DNA of 64,000 nucleotides from Pantoea sp. Lineage in GTDB: Bacteria; Pseudomonadota; Gammaproteobacteria; Enterobacterales; Enterobacteriaceae. The stretch lies in NCBI RefSeq assembly GCF_028283705.1, contig NZ_JAPWKD010000011.1:1-64000 (forward strand). The letters run 5' to 3'. Shown here in pieces: positions 47,135 to 56,425 of this stretch. A program made the position numbers and the translations under genes. A model generated the notes under the pieces. That model did not search any database and was not told the DNA's origin. It saw nothing but the letters and a program-made list of their open reading frames with translations. Every line of letters starts with the position of its first letter. Position 1 is the first letter of the stretch.

Positions 47135-48397
47135 TCAGCTGACCGCAAACTTGATCAGCTTGATCGCCTCGAAATCCTGCACCCCGCCGCCGACCCGCTT
47201 GGTGGTGTAGAACAGCACGTAGGGCTTGGCCGAATAGGGATCGCGCAGCACGCGGATGCCGGTGCGGTCGACGACCAGGTAGCCGGCGCGGAAATCGCCG
47301 AAGGCGATGGCCGGCGCATCGGCGGCGATGTCGGGCATGTCCTCGGCTTCGGTGATCGCAAAGCCCATCAGCGCGGCCGGCTGGCCGGCTCCGGAGGGCG
47401 GCTGCCAGAGGTAGTTGCCGTCGGCATCCTTGAATTTGCGGATCGATGCCTGGGTGCGCCGGTTCATGACGAAATTGCCGTTCTGGCGATGGCCGGCCTT
47501 CAGCGCATAGATCGTATCGATCAGCACATCGGCCGGGCCCGCCGTCTTGAAGCCGCCGGCTGCCCCCGTCGCCACATAGCCGAGATTGCCCCAGCTCCAG
47601 GCGGCATCCGCCACCGCCGTATAGGCCAGAAAACCCTTCGGCTTGTTGACGCCGTCGCCGGTGACGAAGGCGGTGCCTTCCTGCTCGGCAAAGACGATGT
47701 CGACCTCGCTGGAGATCCAGCTTTCGATATCGACGGCGGCATCGTCGAGCAGCGCCTGGGTGGCGGCCGGCATGGCGTAGAGTTCCATGGTCGGAAAGCT
47801 CAGCTCGGCGAGCTGCGGCGCATTGGTCTGCGGCCGGGCGGCGGTTTCGGCCACCCAGCCGGCGGCAAGCCCCTGGGTGGTAAACGGCTTCTTCAGCACC
47901 GAGCCGGACACCTGGCGGACGGTCGCCAGCGACCGGATCGGCGAGACCACCGACAGGCGGCGGCCGATCTCGGTGTCGGTCTGGTCGGGCACCAGATAGC
48001 CGCCATCGCTGTTCGAGCCGACCGACAGCGCCTTGGCTTCGAGCTCGCGCAGGCCGGCCTCGTCGCCGCGGCGGATATAGGTTTCGAAGGCGGCCTTGTG
48101 CTCGGCGGCGTCGGCCGAGCCGGGGGCGCTGCGGCCGAGCGGCGGGCGGGCCTTCTTCAGCACCAGCTGGTCCAGAACCTTCTTCTGGTCGTCCATCGCC
48201 TTGTTGATGCGGTCGACCTTTTCGCGGGTGACGACATCCGACGTCAGCTTGCCCTCGATCTCGCCGAGACGGCGGTCGTTGACATCCTTGAAGGCTTCGA
48301 AGGCCTCCATGAATTCCTCGAAGGCGGCGCTCACCGTATCCGGCACCGTCTTGATTTCCATGGTGCCACGCGGCGCCGTTGTTGCCTGCTCGCTCAT
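47135..48397 (-). CDS. GTA gp5-like HK97-fold major capsid protein
   Basis: A 420-residue capsid protein. The first 100 residues are a coiled-coil delta/scaffold domain (FEEFMEAFEAFKDVNDRRLG) that the prohead protease should remove. The HK97 core then shows NSDGGYLVPDQTDTEIGRRL, GWVAETAARPQTNAPQLAEL and the C-terminal TKRVGGGVQDFEAIKLIKFA. The start at 48397 follows AAAGGA. Intact. Confidence 0.95.
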   Translation of the reverse strand: MSEQATTAPRGTMEIKTVPDTVSAAFEEFMEAFEAFKDVNDRRLGEIEGKLTSDVVTREKVDRINKAMDDQKKVLDQLVLKKARPPLGRSAPGSADAAEHKAAFETYIRRGDEAGLRELEAKALSVGSNSDGGYLVPDQTDTEIGRRLSVVSPIRSLATVRQVSGSVLKKPFTTQGLAAGWVAETAARPQTNAPQLAELSFPTMELYAMPAATQALLDDAAVDIESWISSEVDIVFAEQEGTAFVTGDGVNKPKGFLAYTAVADAAWSWGNLGYVATGAAGGFKTAGPADVLIDTIYALKAGHRQNGNFVMNRRTQASIRKFKDADGNYLWQPPSGAGQPAALMGFAITEAEDMPDIAADAPAIAFGDFRAGYLVVDRTGIRVLRDPYSAKPYVLFYTTKRVGGGVQDFEAIKLIKFAVS

Positions 48398-48401
48398 GCG
48401 A

Positions 48402-48992
48402 CTATCCTTTTTCAAAGGTTTCTGTCATCAACTTTCGCGCCGCCCGCCTTATATGGCGGACGAGCTCGGTTTCCCTGTCGCGGAACCACCGCGCATGCTT
48501 GACATTCTGGACACGGGCCGAAGGCAGCATCGGAAAGGTCACCACCGAGATTTCCCAGAGGTCGGCCTCCAGAATGCGCCGCACGCCGGACTTGGCATCG
48601 GTCTTTGCCCGCACCGTGCGAAAGCCGATCGACAGGCCGTCGAGGGCGGCGTTCTTCAACAGCTGGTGCACTTCGCGGGCGCGGGCGACGCCCGCAGCCA
48701 GCTGTCCTTCGACATAGAGGCCGCGGCTGTCCTCGCGGATGGTTTTCCAGGCGCCGATCGGCTCGGAGGGATCGTGCTGGAACAGCATGCGGACCCCCGA
48801 TGCGCCCCGTTCGCCGAGCGATTTTCGGAAGGCGCCGGGTTCGACGCGGTCCTTGCCGAGATCGACCTCGCCAAAAACGCTGGCATAGCCGGAAAAGCTG
48901 CCGTCGCGATGGAGCGCCTTGAGTTCGAGGCTGGCGAATTTGCAGGTATCGACGCCCATGGGAAATCGCGCCGACGCGCGGGATGCGGTCAT
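48402..48992 (-). CDS. GTA gp4-like HK97 prohead protease
   Basis: A 196-residue serine protease that processes the capsid during assembly. The catalytic His73 (FQHDPSEPIG) and Ser121 (LDGLSIGFRTV) are present, with the following LWEISVVTFPMLPSA block. The start at 48992 has GGAG upstream. It ends five bases before the capsid start. The region upstream holds the heptamer arrays. Confidence 0.93.
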   Translation of the reverse strand: MTASRASARFPMGVDTCKFASLELKALHRDGSFSGYASVFGEVDLGKDRVEPGAFRKSLGERGASGVRMLFQHDPSEPIGAWKTIREDSRGLYVEGQLAAGVARAREVHQLLKNAALDGLSIGFRTVRAKTDAKSGVRRILEADLWEISVVTFPMLPSARVQNVKHARWFRDRETELVRHIRRAARKLMTETFEKG

Positions 48993-49044
48993 GGTGAAAG
49001 GCTCCGGATTGTACTGATGTTTCGATCGGCGGCGCGGGGGAGTG

Positions 49045-49118
49045 GTAGTGAGTAGTGAGTAGTGAGTAGTGAGTAGTGAGTAGTGAGTAGTGAGTAGTGA
49101 GTAGTGAGTAGTGAGTAG
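49045..49118. repeat. Heptamer array GTAGTGA
   Basis: About 10.5 perfect copies of the 7-bp unit GTAGTGA. A short related run (GCAGTAG, then GCAATAG twice) follows at 49133-49153. It lies between gp3.5 and gp4 of the GTA. Confidence 0.9.
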
Positions 49119-49214
49119 TCATTTTGTAAAATGCAGTAGGCAATAGGCAATAGTAAATCATGACTATCTGAATATAGAGGCCGCATGACGGAGTATGTCG
49201 AAAATTACTATTTC

Positions 49215-49277
49215 CTACTGCCTACTGCCTACTGCCTACTCGCTAATCACTAATCACTACTCACTAATCACTCACTG
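49215..49277. repeat. Heptamer array CTACTGC / CTAATCA
   Basis: Several copies of CTACTGC followed by CTAATCA, CTACTCA and similar heptamers, reaching the stop codon of the gene at 49272. The units read as the reverse complement of those in the array at 49045, so the two arrays are in inverted orientation around a 96-bp AT-rich spacer. Confidence 0.85.
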
Positions 49278-49592
49278 CCCCGGCTTCTCGCCGTAGCGAT
49301 CGGCCAGCCGCGACAGGATGCCGAGCCCCCACCAGGCGCAGAGGCTGGCAGCGGCGGAGCCGGCAAGCATCACGTCGACGGCCGACAGCACCGGCGACAG
49401 ATCGAGCCGCTCCGCTCCCCAGACGCCCGTCGGGCCACCGAAGATCAGGCCGCAGGACAGGCCGGTAAAGAAGCGGCCGGCCGCCTCGCGCCGGTTCTTC
49501 GGCAGCAGATAGATCAGCGACACCGCGGCCCCGGCCGAAGCGCCGACGATCTTTGCCGCCCACAGCCCGGCGTCGCTTGGAAGATGCGCCAT
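49272..49592 (-). CDS. GTA gp3.5-like small membrane protein (DUF6107-like)
   Basis: A 106-residue protein with three or four hydrophobic segments (KIVGASAGAAVSLIYLL; FFTGLSCGLIFGGPTGVWG; AASLCAWWGLGILSRL). It occupies the place of the small gene between portal and protease in GTA clusters. The match to DUF6107 is by pattern. Function unknown. GAGAG lies before the ATG. Its stop codon lies at the end of a heptamer array. Confidence 0.75.
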   Translation of the reverse strand: MAHLPSDAGLWAAKIVGASAGAAVSLIYLLPKNRREAAGRFFTGLSCGLIFGGPTGVWGAERLDLSPVLSAVDVMLAGSAAASLCAWWGLGILSRLADRYGEKPGQ

Positions 49593-49826
49593 TGTTAATC
49601 TCTCGATGTTAGGATGGGGATCGGCAAAAGGCTGCGGCTTGCGGCAATGCGCCTGCGTTGCGGCGTCACGGTCGCAATTCAGCGTGTGTTTTGAATCGGT
49701 TCGGGCCGATTTTTGGCGAGTTGAGTCAGGCCATTGAGAGGTTGAGTCAGCGAAATGGGGCTGGCGCTCGAGACTTCCATCAAAGCACTGTTAACCTTGG
49801 TTTTCGGCCTATTGACCTGAAACAAC

Positions 49827-50123
49827 CTACTGTTCGCCATCAATCACGAGCGAGATGTCCTGCCTGCCGTGATGGATGAGCAGGATGACCAGTTCGGTCG
49901 GATGGATTTCATAGTCTATGACGTAAGGCGGCGTGACGAAGCGCCGGACATCACCCCGCGCCATAACCGGCGTGCCAACATTCGGATAGTCGGATAGTGT
50001 CTTTGCAGCCTGACGGAGTTGCCGCGACACGCCGGCCGCGGCTCTCTTGTTGAACCGCGCAAGATACGCTCTTTCTGAGCGGATGAACGCGGCGGCGCGT
50101 GTCGAAATCCGCACCTTTGTCAT
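49827..50123 (-). CDS. ParE/RelE-family toxin
   Basis: A 98-residue type II toxin of the ParE/RelE fold (ribosome-dependent RNase or gyrase poison; the subtype cannot be decided). The family pattern is seen in AYLARFNKRAAAGVSRQLRQ, LSDYPNVGTPV, RRFVTPPYVIDYEI and VILLIHHGRQD. The start overlaps the antitoxin stop by ATGA. The pair is inserted between portal and gp3.5 of the GTA, in the same orientation. Confidence 0.88.
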   Translation of the reverse strand: MTKVRISTRAAAFIRSERAYLARFNKRAAAGVSRQLRQAAKTLSDYPNVGTPVMARGDVRRFVTPPYVIDYEIHPTELVILLIHHGRQDISLVIDGEQ

Positions 50124-50395
50124 GCAGCGTCATCTTTGATTGGCCTGGTTTCGCCATCGGCATCGAACTCCGCCAGCAGATCATCGAGGTCCATGACGTT
50201 GCCGGCTTCGACATCCGCTTGCGCTGCCATGATCTGCAGGACATCATTGCCCTCCTGCATCAGGTAATATTTCAGCGCCCGGACGATCACCCAGCTGCGG
50301 TTGCGATCGGAAGCCTTGGCGATCGCCTCGATATCCGCCAGCATGTCCTCGGGAATGCGCAAGGCGATCGGGTCGGATAAGACTGGCTTGGCCAT
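50120..50395 (-). CDS. Ribbon-helix-helix antitoxin
   Basis: A 91-residue antitoxin. The N-terminal RHH DNA-binding motif is PIALRIPEDMLADIEAIAKA then SDRNRSWVIVRALKYYL; the acidic C-terminal tail (VMDLDDLLAEFDADGE) should wrap the toxin. The start at 50395 has AAGGAG nine bases upstream; a longer frame to 50479 has none. A perfect palindrome, the probable autoregulatory operator, is 16 bp upstream. Confidence 0.88.
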   Translation of the reverse strand: MAKPVLSDPIALRIPEDMLADIEAIAKASDRNRSWVIVRALKYYLMQEGNDVLQIMAAQADVEAGNVMDLDDLLAEFDADGETRPIKDDAA

Positions 50396-50410
50396 CGAAA
50401 AACTCCTTGA

Positions 50411-50433
50411 TTTGTTATACGCCGTATAACAAA
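50411..50433. promoter_or_regulatory. Perfect palindrome, operator of the ParE/RHH pair
   Basis: 11-bp arms TTTGTTATACG and CGTATAACAAA around one central base. It lies in the 52 bp between the portal stop and the antitoxin start, so toxin and antitoxin have their own regulated promoter inside the GTA cluster. Confidence 0.7.
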
Positions 50434-50447
50434 TTTTCGAACCCGCC

Positions 50448-51608
50448 TCAATATCCCACCGCCTGACGCTTCTCCGCATCCGTCAGGAAATCGGCCGCCC
50501 CGACCCGCGTCCACAGCTGGTCGCGCTCGGCCGCCAGGCCGGCGATGGTGTCGAGGTCCGGCTCCAGCCGCAGGCCGTCGCCATAGGCGCCGGCAAACCA
50601 CAGCGACAGCGCCGAGGCGGTGCGGGCCAGCAGCGGCAGCACCGTCAGCCGGTAGAAGGCGCGGTTGGCCTCCTGGTAGTTGGCATAGGTGTTGTCGCCG
50701 GGAATGCCGAGCAGCATCGGCGGCACGCCGAAGGCGAGCGCGATGTCGCGGGCCGCCCCATGGCGCGCCTCGACGAAATCCATGTCCTTCGGCGACAGGC
50801 CCATCGACTTCCAGTCGAGCCCGCCTTCGAGCAGCAGCGGCCGGCCGGCCCGCATCGGCCCGGAATAGCCCTCGTCCAGTTCCTGGCGCAGCCGCTCGTA
50901 CTGGTCCGGCGACAGGTTGCCGCCCTCCTTCGGCTGGTAGACCAGGGCGCCGGAGGGCCGGGCCGAATTGTCGAGCAGCGCCTTGTTCCAGCTGGCCGAG
51001 GCATTGTGCAGGTCGAGCGCCACCTGGGCGGCGGCCAGCGGCGGAAAGCCGAGATGGTCGTCGAGCGGATGGAAGAGTTTCAGGTGCAGCAGCGTCAGCC
51101 CGTCGACGTCTGCGGCAAAGCGGCGGACCAGGCCGCCGACGCGATACTCGTAAGCCTCCGGCCAGCCGTCGCGGCCCTCGACGATGGCGACGCGGTCCGG
51201 GCGCAGCAGATGCATTTCGCGCAATTCGCCGCCGATCGACAGCGGCTCGACATAGGCATTTCCGGACAACAGCAGATGGCCGTGCAGCGCCTCGAAGAAA
51301 TCCGGGCCGGCCATGCGGCCGTTCGGCCGGCGCATCAGCGCCAGCAGCGGATGGTCGCCGATCTCGCGGTCGCCCTCGTAGAGCAGCCAGGAGACCGACG
51401 CCGCCGCCTCGGCGATCAGCCGCACCGAGCGGTGGGCGACGGGATTTTTCATGAAACCCTCGCGGGCGAGCGCCGCGTAGGAACGGCCGGTCCAGTGGGC
51501 CCGGGCGTCGGTGGACAGCGCCAGCAGCGCGCCGGTGGCCTTTTGCTCGGGCACGGTTTTGCGGCCCGACGTGGCGGGACGCCACGGCAGGGGAAAGGGG
51601 AGTTTCAT
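50448..51608 (-). CDS. GTA gp3-like portal protein (HK97 family)
   Basis: A 386-residue portal through which DNA enters the head. Characteristic segments: SYAALAREGFMKNPVAHRSV, LLLSGNAYVEPLSIGGE, and FGVPPMLLGIPGDNTYANYQ. The protein ends LTDAEKRQAVGY. Intact and of family length. In standard GTAs the terminase gene is directly upstream; here about 6 kb of other genes separates them. Confidence 0.95.
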   Translation of the reverse strand: MKLPFPLPWRPATSGRKTVPEQKATGALLALSTDARAHWTGRSYAALAREGFMKNPVAHRSVRLIAEAAASVSWLLYEGDREIGDHPLLALMRRPNGRMAGPDFFEALHGHLLLSGNAYVEPLSIGGELREMHLLRPDRVAIVEGRDGWPEAYEYRVGGLVRRFAADVDGLTLLHLKLFHPLDDHLGFPPLAAAQVALDLHNASASWNKALLDNSARPSGALVYQPKEGGNLSPDQYERLRQELDEGYSGPMRAGRPLLLEGGLDWKSMGLSPKDMDFVEARHGAARDIALAFGVPPMLLGIPGDNTYANYQEANRAFYRLTVLPLLARTASALSLWFAGAYGDGLRLEPDLDTIAGLAAERDQLWTRVGAADFLTDAEKRQAVGY

Positions 51609-51696
51609 CCGGATGTCCTTGGTTGGTGGCGCTGGCGGCGGCGGAGAGGCCCATCATTTTCAAGGGCTTCTCAGCAGGCCGGTGGGCCGCTATCCA

Positions 51697-52536
51697 TTAT
51701 CCCATCATCACGCCGGCGGTCATCGCCGTCGGCATCGACCTGTCAGCGAGGCAGCCATGCACCGTGCCGTCACATTCATTACCATGGCCCTGCTCGGCGT
51801 GTTGCTGCTGGCGCAGGTCGGCGAGGCCCGACCGGCGTTGATGAAACAGTCGTCTCTCGACGCGCTGCGGGCGTCGATCCAAAGCCACTGGTTCCCGTCT
51901 TCCGAACTCCACGATGCCGTGGGCGTGTCTGCCGATATCAGGCTGCATCTGGACCGCAGCGGCAACATAGTCGGCCGACCTGCGGTGCGGGTGCGCGGCG
52001 GCACCACCGTCCAGCGGCAAATATTGTTGCAAACCGTCAGCAGAGCGGTCGTCCGCAGTGCGCCCTTCACCATGCTGCCGGCCGACCATTACGACGCCTG
52101 GAAAACCGTTGTCGTCAGCTTCGCGATCCGGCGCTTCTGAGCGGCTGACGGTCGCCGCACCCCGGCCGAAGCCGTCGGTGGCCGCGCCGCGGCGCGGCGC
52201 GACAATATCGGCGCGACCGGAGCCGGCTACAGCGGCTGCCGTCGCCGCCGTTGCGCTGTCGTAATCCGCGGCGATCCGCATCTCGCGCAGCGGCCGCACC
52301 CGCTCGATCGAGATCTGGTAGTTCGGATGCGCCTTGTAGGCGGCCAGCGCCGCCTCGTCGTCGAATTCGCCGTAGACGACGAGATCGACATCGGTGCCGA
52401 GCTGGTCGGTCTTGACGTTGGTGCCGATCTCCAGCAGCCGGGCATGGGGGATTTCGGTGAGGATCGACAGGCCGGCCCGCACCGCTTCGAGATTGGCCCG
52501 ATCGGGGACGTTGAAGAAGACGATATGACGGATCAC
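51697..52536 (-). CDS. Dabb (stress-responsive alpha/beta barrel) domain protein, 3' end uncertain
   Basis: A GTG start at 52536 opens a Dabb domain of about 95 residues: VIRHIVFFNVPDRANLEAVR, then QLGTDVDLVVYGEFDDEAAL and YKAHPNYQISIERVRPL. Dabb proteins usually end soon after this, but the frame stays open to 51697, running antisense through the secreted TolA-like gene at 51757. Probably the true stop is lost through an indel near 52230 and the real gene ends between 52115 and 52240. Function in the family: small dimeric stress or enzyme proteins. Confidence 0.65.
   Translation of the reverse strand: MIRHIVFFNVPDRANLEAVRAGLSILTEIPHARLLEIGTNVKTDQLGTDVDLVVYGEFDDEAALAAYKAHPNYQISIERVRPLREMRIAADYDSATAATAAAVAGSGRADIVAPRRGAATDGFGRGAATVSRSEAPDREADDNGFPGVVMVGRQHGEGRTADDRSADGLQQYLPLDGGAAAHPHRRSADYVAAAVQMQPDIGRHAHGIVEFGRREPVALDRRPQRVERRLFHQRRSGLADLRQQQHAEQGHGNECDGTVHGCLADRSMPTAMTAGVMMG
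51757..52140 (+). CDS. Secreted TolA/TonB C-terminal-like protein
   Basis: A 127-residue protein with a signal peptide (TFITMALLGVLLLAQVGEA) and a mature domain resembling the TolA C-terminal domain: IQSHWFPSSELHDAVGVSAD, then IRLHLDRSGNIVGRP, and the end MLPADHYDAWKTVVVSF. The N-terminal anchor and helical stalk of TolA are absent, so it is a free periplasmic domain. It might interfere with or adapt the Tol/TonB system, but that is a guess. It lies between the portal and the Dabb gene, on the opposite strand to the GTA. Confidence 0.6.
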   Translation: MHRAVTFITMALLGVLLLAQVGEARPALMKQSSLDALRASIQSHWFPSSELHDAVGVSADIRLHLDRSGNIVGRPAVRVRGGTTVQRQILLQTVSRAVVRSAPFTMLPADHYDAWKTVVVSFAIRRF

Positions 52537-52717
52537 GCGCGGCACTCCTCGGCAAGGTTGTCTGCCGCAGCGGTTAGCATGCGGGGCAGCGGGGTTCAAC
52601 CGCGGCACGGTGGCGTCTCGCAGGTGCACCCGACACCGGCTTTTGGCGCACCCCGCCTTGACGAAAACGGCAGCCCGAGGGCTGCCGCTTTCATCCGGAA
52701 CGCGGCTTCAAACCGCC

Positions 52718-54557
52718 TCAGTTCGTCGAAGCCCCGTCCGAAACGGTCAGGCCGACAGTGCGGCCGGGGAAGCCGGCGGCGTCGAAATACCGGGTGTCGC
52801 CGACCGTCTGCAGGTCGACGATGGTCTTCAGGCCATTGGCGGCCGGCGCCGACACCAGCATCTTGGCTGCCACCTCCGGCATCGTCCCGCCCTTCATCGC
52901 CTCCGATAGGACGCGGCCGACCAGCTTGCCCTTGTCCTCGGTCGGAAGATCGAGAATGCTGGCGATGGTCTTGCCGACGTCGGCATTGCTGGTCGGGGCG
53001 GCATCGGTAAAGCCGGTCTTGAAGTCCGGGCCGATCATCGCCTGGAAATTCCAGGTGTCGGCGCGGCTGAACGAGCCGTGCATGCCCTGGCCCTGCTGCA
53101 ATCCGCTGTCGGCAACCTCGGCGGTGCAGCGTTCCGGCTGGCCGCAGATGGTCGAGAACGAGCGGAAGTTGACGGCGATCGCCGGCATCGGCGTCACCGC
53201 CGTGCCTTCCAGCGCAATGTCGTCGAGCGTCAAAGTGCCCGGAAAGGAACCGAGCGACTTGGCGACGAAGATGCCGCTGACATAATCCTGGGCGAGCAGC
53301 GCGTCGACGACGCTCTTGGCCATCGCCTTGTCGCCGTCGGGCAGGTAGATCAGGTCGGAGCCGCCATTGGCGGCGACCACCACCTTGGGATGATCCTTGT
53401 CGCCGCCGATCAGGCCGTCGCCGCCCTTCGGATGCTGGCCGGCGTCGATCGGCTTGTAGTCCTGGTCGGGATCGATCAGCGGCAGGCCAAGCGCCTTCGA
53501 CAGGTCGAGCGCCAGGAACCCGACCGGCAGCAGGCCGGGCGTCACGTCGGCATAGCTCGCCTTGGCCGCCTCGCTGGTCTGGCTCTGCTTGGAGATCGTC
53601 GAAAAGCCGTGGTCGGCGGTGACGATGATGTCGGTGGTGTCGGCCAGCCCCTGCTCCTGCAGCGCGGCGCGCAAACGGCCGAGATCGTCGTCGGCATTGC
53701 GGATGGCGGCAAGCGACGTCGGGCCGTTGATGCCGGGCACCAGCTTGCCGAGGCTGTCGCCCTGGTTATGCTGCGTGCCGTCGGGGTCGCGCGACCAGAA
53801 GACCATGACGAAGGGCTTGTGCCTGTCGGCCAGTTCCGGCAGCACGGCGCGGGTGGCGGCGGCGGCGAAATAATCCTGCTGGATGGTGTTGGCCGATTTG
53901 GTGCCGGCGGTCTGGAAATCGCCGGATTTGCCGTTCGGGCCGCGCGCCGGGGTCGCCAGCGGCAGGCCGGCCGCCTTCAGCCGCTCCTGGGTTTCGGCCG
54001 ACAGCGGAATGCCCTTTTCGGTCCCGGTCGAATCGTCGATCAGCACCGTCTTTTCGCCGGTCCGCTCGGTATGGTCGAAGATCAGCGCCGGGCCGAGCTT
54101 GCCGATCGAGGCGGTGCCAAAACCCTTTTTCGCGGGCGAGCTGCAGGATGGTCGCCTCGTTCAGATAATTGCCGGAAAAATGCTCGTCGACATCGCCGAG
54201 AACAGGATCGCTTTCGAGAAACGGCGTCAGGCTCTTGCCGGCGCCGGGCACCTGGAAGCCGGTATAGATGGTGTTCGAAAAGTCGCCGGTGTCGCCGAGC
54301 ATATGGCCGGTGGCCATGGCCGAGGCATTGGCGGTGGTAAAGGTCGGGAACAGCGAATGGCTGTTGCGCAAGTAGACGCCGTTGCGGGCGATTGCCGCCA
54401 TATTCGGCGCCGTCGTGTCGTCGACAACAGGGCTGCGCAGTCCGTCGGCGACGAACAGGATGACATTGTGCGGCTGGTCGGCCGCCGTCGCAGCGGACGC
54501 GGTGGTGAGGCCGGCAACGCCCGCAGCCAGCAGGGCAGACATAAGTTTCAACGTCAT
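52718..54557 (-). CDS. Secreted alkaline phosphatase/phosphodiesterase superfamily protein, frameshifted as read
   Basis: About 612 residues. The signal peptide is MTLKLMSALLAAGVAGLTTA. The metal-binding site opens with NVILFVADGLRSP, and distal ligands are in DPDGTQHNQGD, IIVTADHGFSTISK. This is the type I phosphodiesterase/nucleotide pyrophosphatase fold; the substrate is unknown. The N-terminal 145 residues and the rest are in two frames that meet at the A-run 54119-54122; removing one base gives ATILQLAREKGFGTASIGKL. The start has GGAG nine bases upstream. Confidence 0.87.
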
Positions 54558-54777
54558 AGCAATCTCCAAGCATCCGAATGCCGGCGACGCTAGACCCGCT
54601 GCTTGACAGTTTCGTGACAATCCGGGCTTCGGCCACGGAGGTGCGTTCGGATGCACGCGGTCGGCCGGCGCTGGCGCTGCGGCGGCCTTGACAGGGCGGA
54701 CGATGTTCAAAGCAGCAGCCATATGGCATATTGTGCTGAACACGACGTCTCCCGATCGGCTTGCAAGGAAACCTGGC

Positions 54778-55614
54778 ATGATCGACACCGTGGTTGAAAA
54801 GCTCGAAGGCGAGGTTCGCGGCGAACTGGTTGTCGGACCCGGCGCCGCCACGACCGGCGTCGTTGTCCTTGGCGGCTCCAGCGGCAGGGTGGATGTCGGC
54901 CGCGCCCAGCTGTTTGCCGAGGCCGGCACCCGAGCCCTGGCGCTGCAATGGTTCGGCGGCACCGGCCAAGCGCCTGGCATCTGTGAAATCCCGCTGGAGA
55001 CGTTCGTGTCTGCAACGGACCATATGATGGCGATCGGCTGCCGGCGCATCGTCTTCGTCGGCACCTCCAAGGGGGCCGAAGCCGCACTGCTGACGGCCAT
55101 CCGCGATCCACGCGTCAATGCTGTCGTCGCCATCAACCCGTCATCGGTCGTCTGGGGCAATATCGGCCCAGGCATCGACGGGATCGCCTGGCCGGAACGG
55201 TCCTCCTGGTCCTTCGGCGGCGTGCCGCTCGATTTCGTGCCTTTCATCCCCGGCTACGCGCCGGCCTATCGGCAGGACTTGGTGTCTTTCCGCGGCCTCT
55301 TCGAGCATTGCCTCCGCCATTCCAGGGACGACCGGAGCGAAATCCCGATCGAAGCGGCAGCAGCGGATATTCTGCTCATTGCCGGAGGAGACGACGCGGT
55401 CTGGCCAAGCGCGCATTTTGCGCAGGCTCTTTCCAGGCGCCGAACCGACCATGGCAGGCCGGTGGCGCTGATAGCCGATACAGAGGCCGGGCACCGCGTC
55501 CTGTTTCCCGGCGAGAAAACCCCACGGTCGATCGCCCATGCCCATGGTGGCAGCGACGCGGCCGATGCGCGGCTCGGACAAGCCGCCTGGCCGCAGGTGC
55601 TGGCGTTGCTGTAA
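54778..55614 (+). CDS. Acyl-CoA thioester hydrolase/BAAT C-terminal-like hydrolase
   Basis: A 278-residue alpha/beta hydrolase. The nucleophile elbow is VGTSKGAEAALL, the acid is in IAGGDDAVWPSAHFA, and the His is in TEAGHRVLFPGE, giving a complete triad. These motifs match the BAAT C-terminal domain (acyl-CoA:amino acid N-acyltransferase/thioesterase). The substrate is unknown. The start at 54778 follows AAGGAA; the frame is open back to 54688. Next to another thioesterase gene on the same strand. Confidence 0.82.
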   Translation: MIDTVVEKLEGEVRGELVVGPGAATTGVVVLGGSSGRVDVGRAQLFAEAGTRALALQWFGGTGQAPGICEIPLETFVSATDHMMAIGCRRIVFVGTSKGAEAALLTAIRDPRVNAVVAINPSSVVWGNIGPGIDGIAWPERSSWSFGGVPLDFVPFIPGYAPAYRQDLVSFRGLFEHCLRHSRDDRSEIPIEAAAADILLIAGGDDAVWPSAHFAQALSRRRTDHGRPVALIADTEAGHRVLFPGEKTPRSIAHAHGGSDAADARLGQAAWPQVLALL

Positions 55615-55771
55615 CAGCCGACCGACAGCCTTCATGCGACGATCCGGGGCATAGCCGGCTTTTTGCCGCCCGATATCCGCGCCCGATAGCCGCGGGCTGA
55701 TGAAACGCTTGCCATGACGGCGCTGCCGGTATTGAATCGCCTGCGGCTATCCCCACCTATAGGAAATGTCC

Positions 55772-56170
55772 ATGCACGTTCCGCCGACATTTGCGCATCA
55801 CATCACGATTTCCCCCGGGGACATCGATCACATGGGGCATGTCAACAATGCGGTGTACCTGCAATGGGTGCAGGAAACGATCGTCAACTACTGGAAAGAC
55901 ATCGCGCCGCTCGAAGCCCGCGCCAGCCTGCTCTGGGTGGCGCTGAAGCATGAGATCACCTATCGCGCCCCGCTGTTTCTCGACGACGACGTCGACGCCC
56001 TGGTGACGGCCACCGAAACCCGCGGCTCGCGCGCCTCGTTCAAGACGATCTTCAAGCGCGGCAAGGATGTCTCGGCCGAGGTCGTCAGTTCCTGGTGCTG
56101 CATCGACGCCGCCACCCGCAAGCCCCGGCGGCTCGCCCGCGAGATCGTCCGGAAATTTTTACCGGACTGA
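55772..56170 (+). CDS. Hotdog-fold acyl-CoA thioesterase
   Basis: A 132-residue thioesterase of the 4-hydroxybenzoyl-CoA thioesterase/YbgC group. The family motif DIDHMGHVNNAVYLQWVQE contains the catalytic Asp in its usual place; the later KHEITYRAPLFLDDDV strand is also typical. An ATG six bases earlier (55766) is less likely since AGGAA would then be too close. Substrate unknown; it may act with the hydrolase at 54778. Confidence 0.87.
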   Translation: MHVPPTFAHHITISPGDIDHMGHVNNAVYLQWVQETIVNYWKDIAPLEARASLLWVALKHEITYRAPLFLDDDVDALVTATETRGSRASFKTIFKRGKDVSAEVVSSWCCIDAATRKPRRLAREIVRKFLPD

Positions 56171-56425
56171 GGCTGGCAGTTTCGTCGGGTGCTGGTGGGT
56201 CATCCCTGCCTGGTGGGCAAGCCTTTTGCAAATGGCAACCGCTGTTAAGGTTCGGCGCCATTCTCCCCTCCCTCGCGGCTGTCGTGGGCGGCGGCCGCAA
56301 CGCCGGGGACAAACCTCGAGGGCGCGTATTTCGTTTCCCGGTGATGATGCCGGCTGCGCTCGATCGACCCCATCGTTCGGGCATGCCAGCCAATTCCTTT
56401 CGGCTCAAAATTTGCCCGGCAGCGC

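Noticed and set aside
49045..49277. Possible CRISPR array
   Set aside because: Repeats are 7 bp with no unique spacers and no cas genes; simple heptamer tandem repeats.
53078..54340. 420-codon plus-strand frame
   Set aside because: Shadow of the phosphodiesterase gene on the minus strand, which has signal peptide and metal-site motifs.
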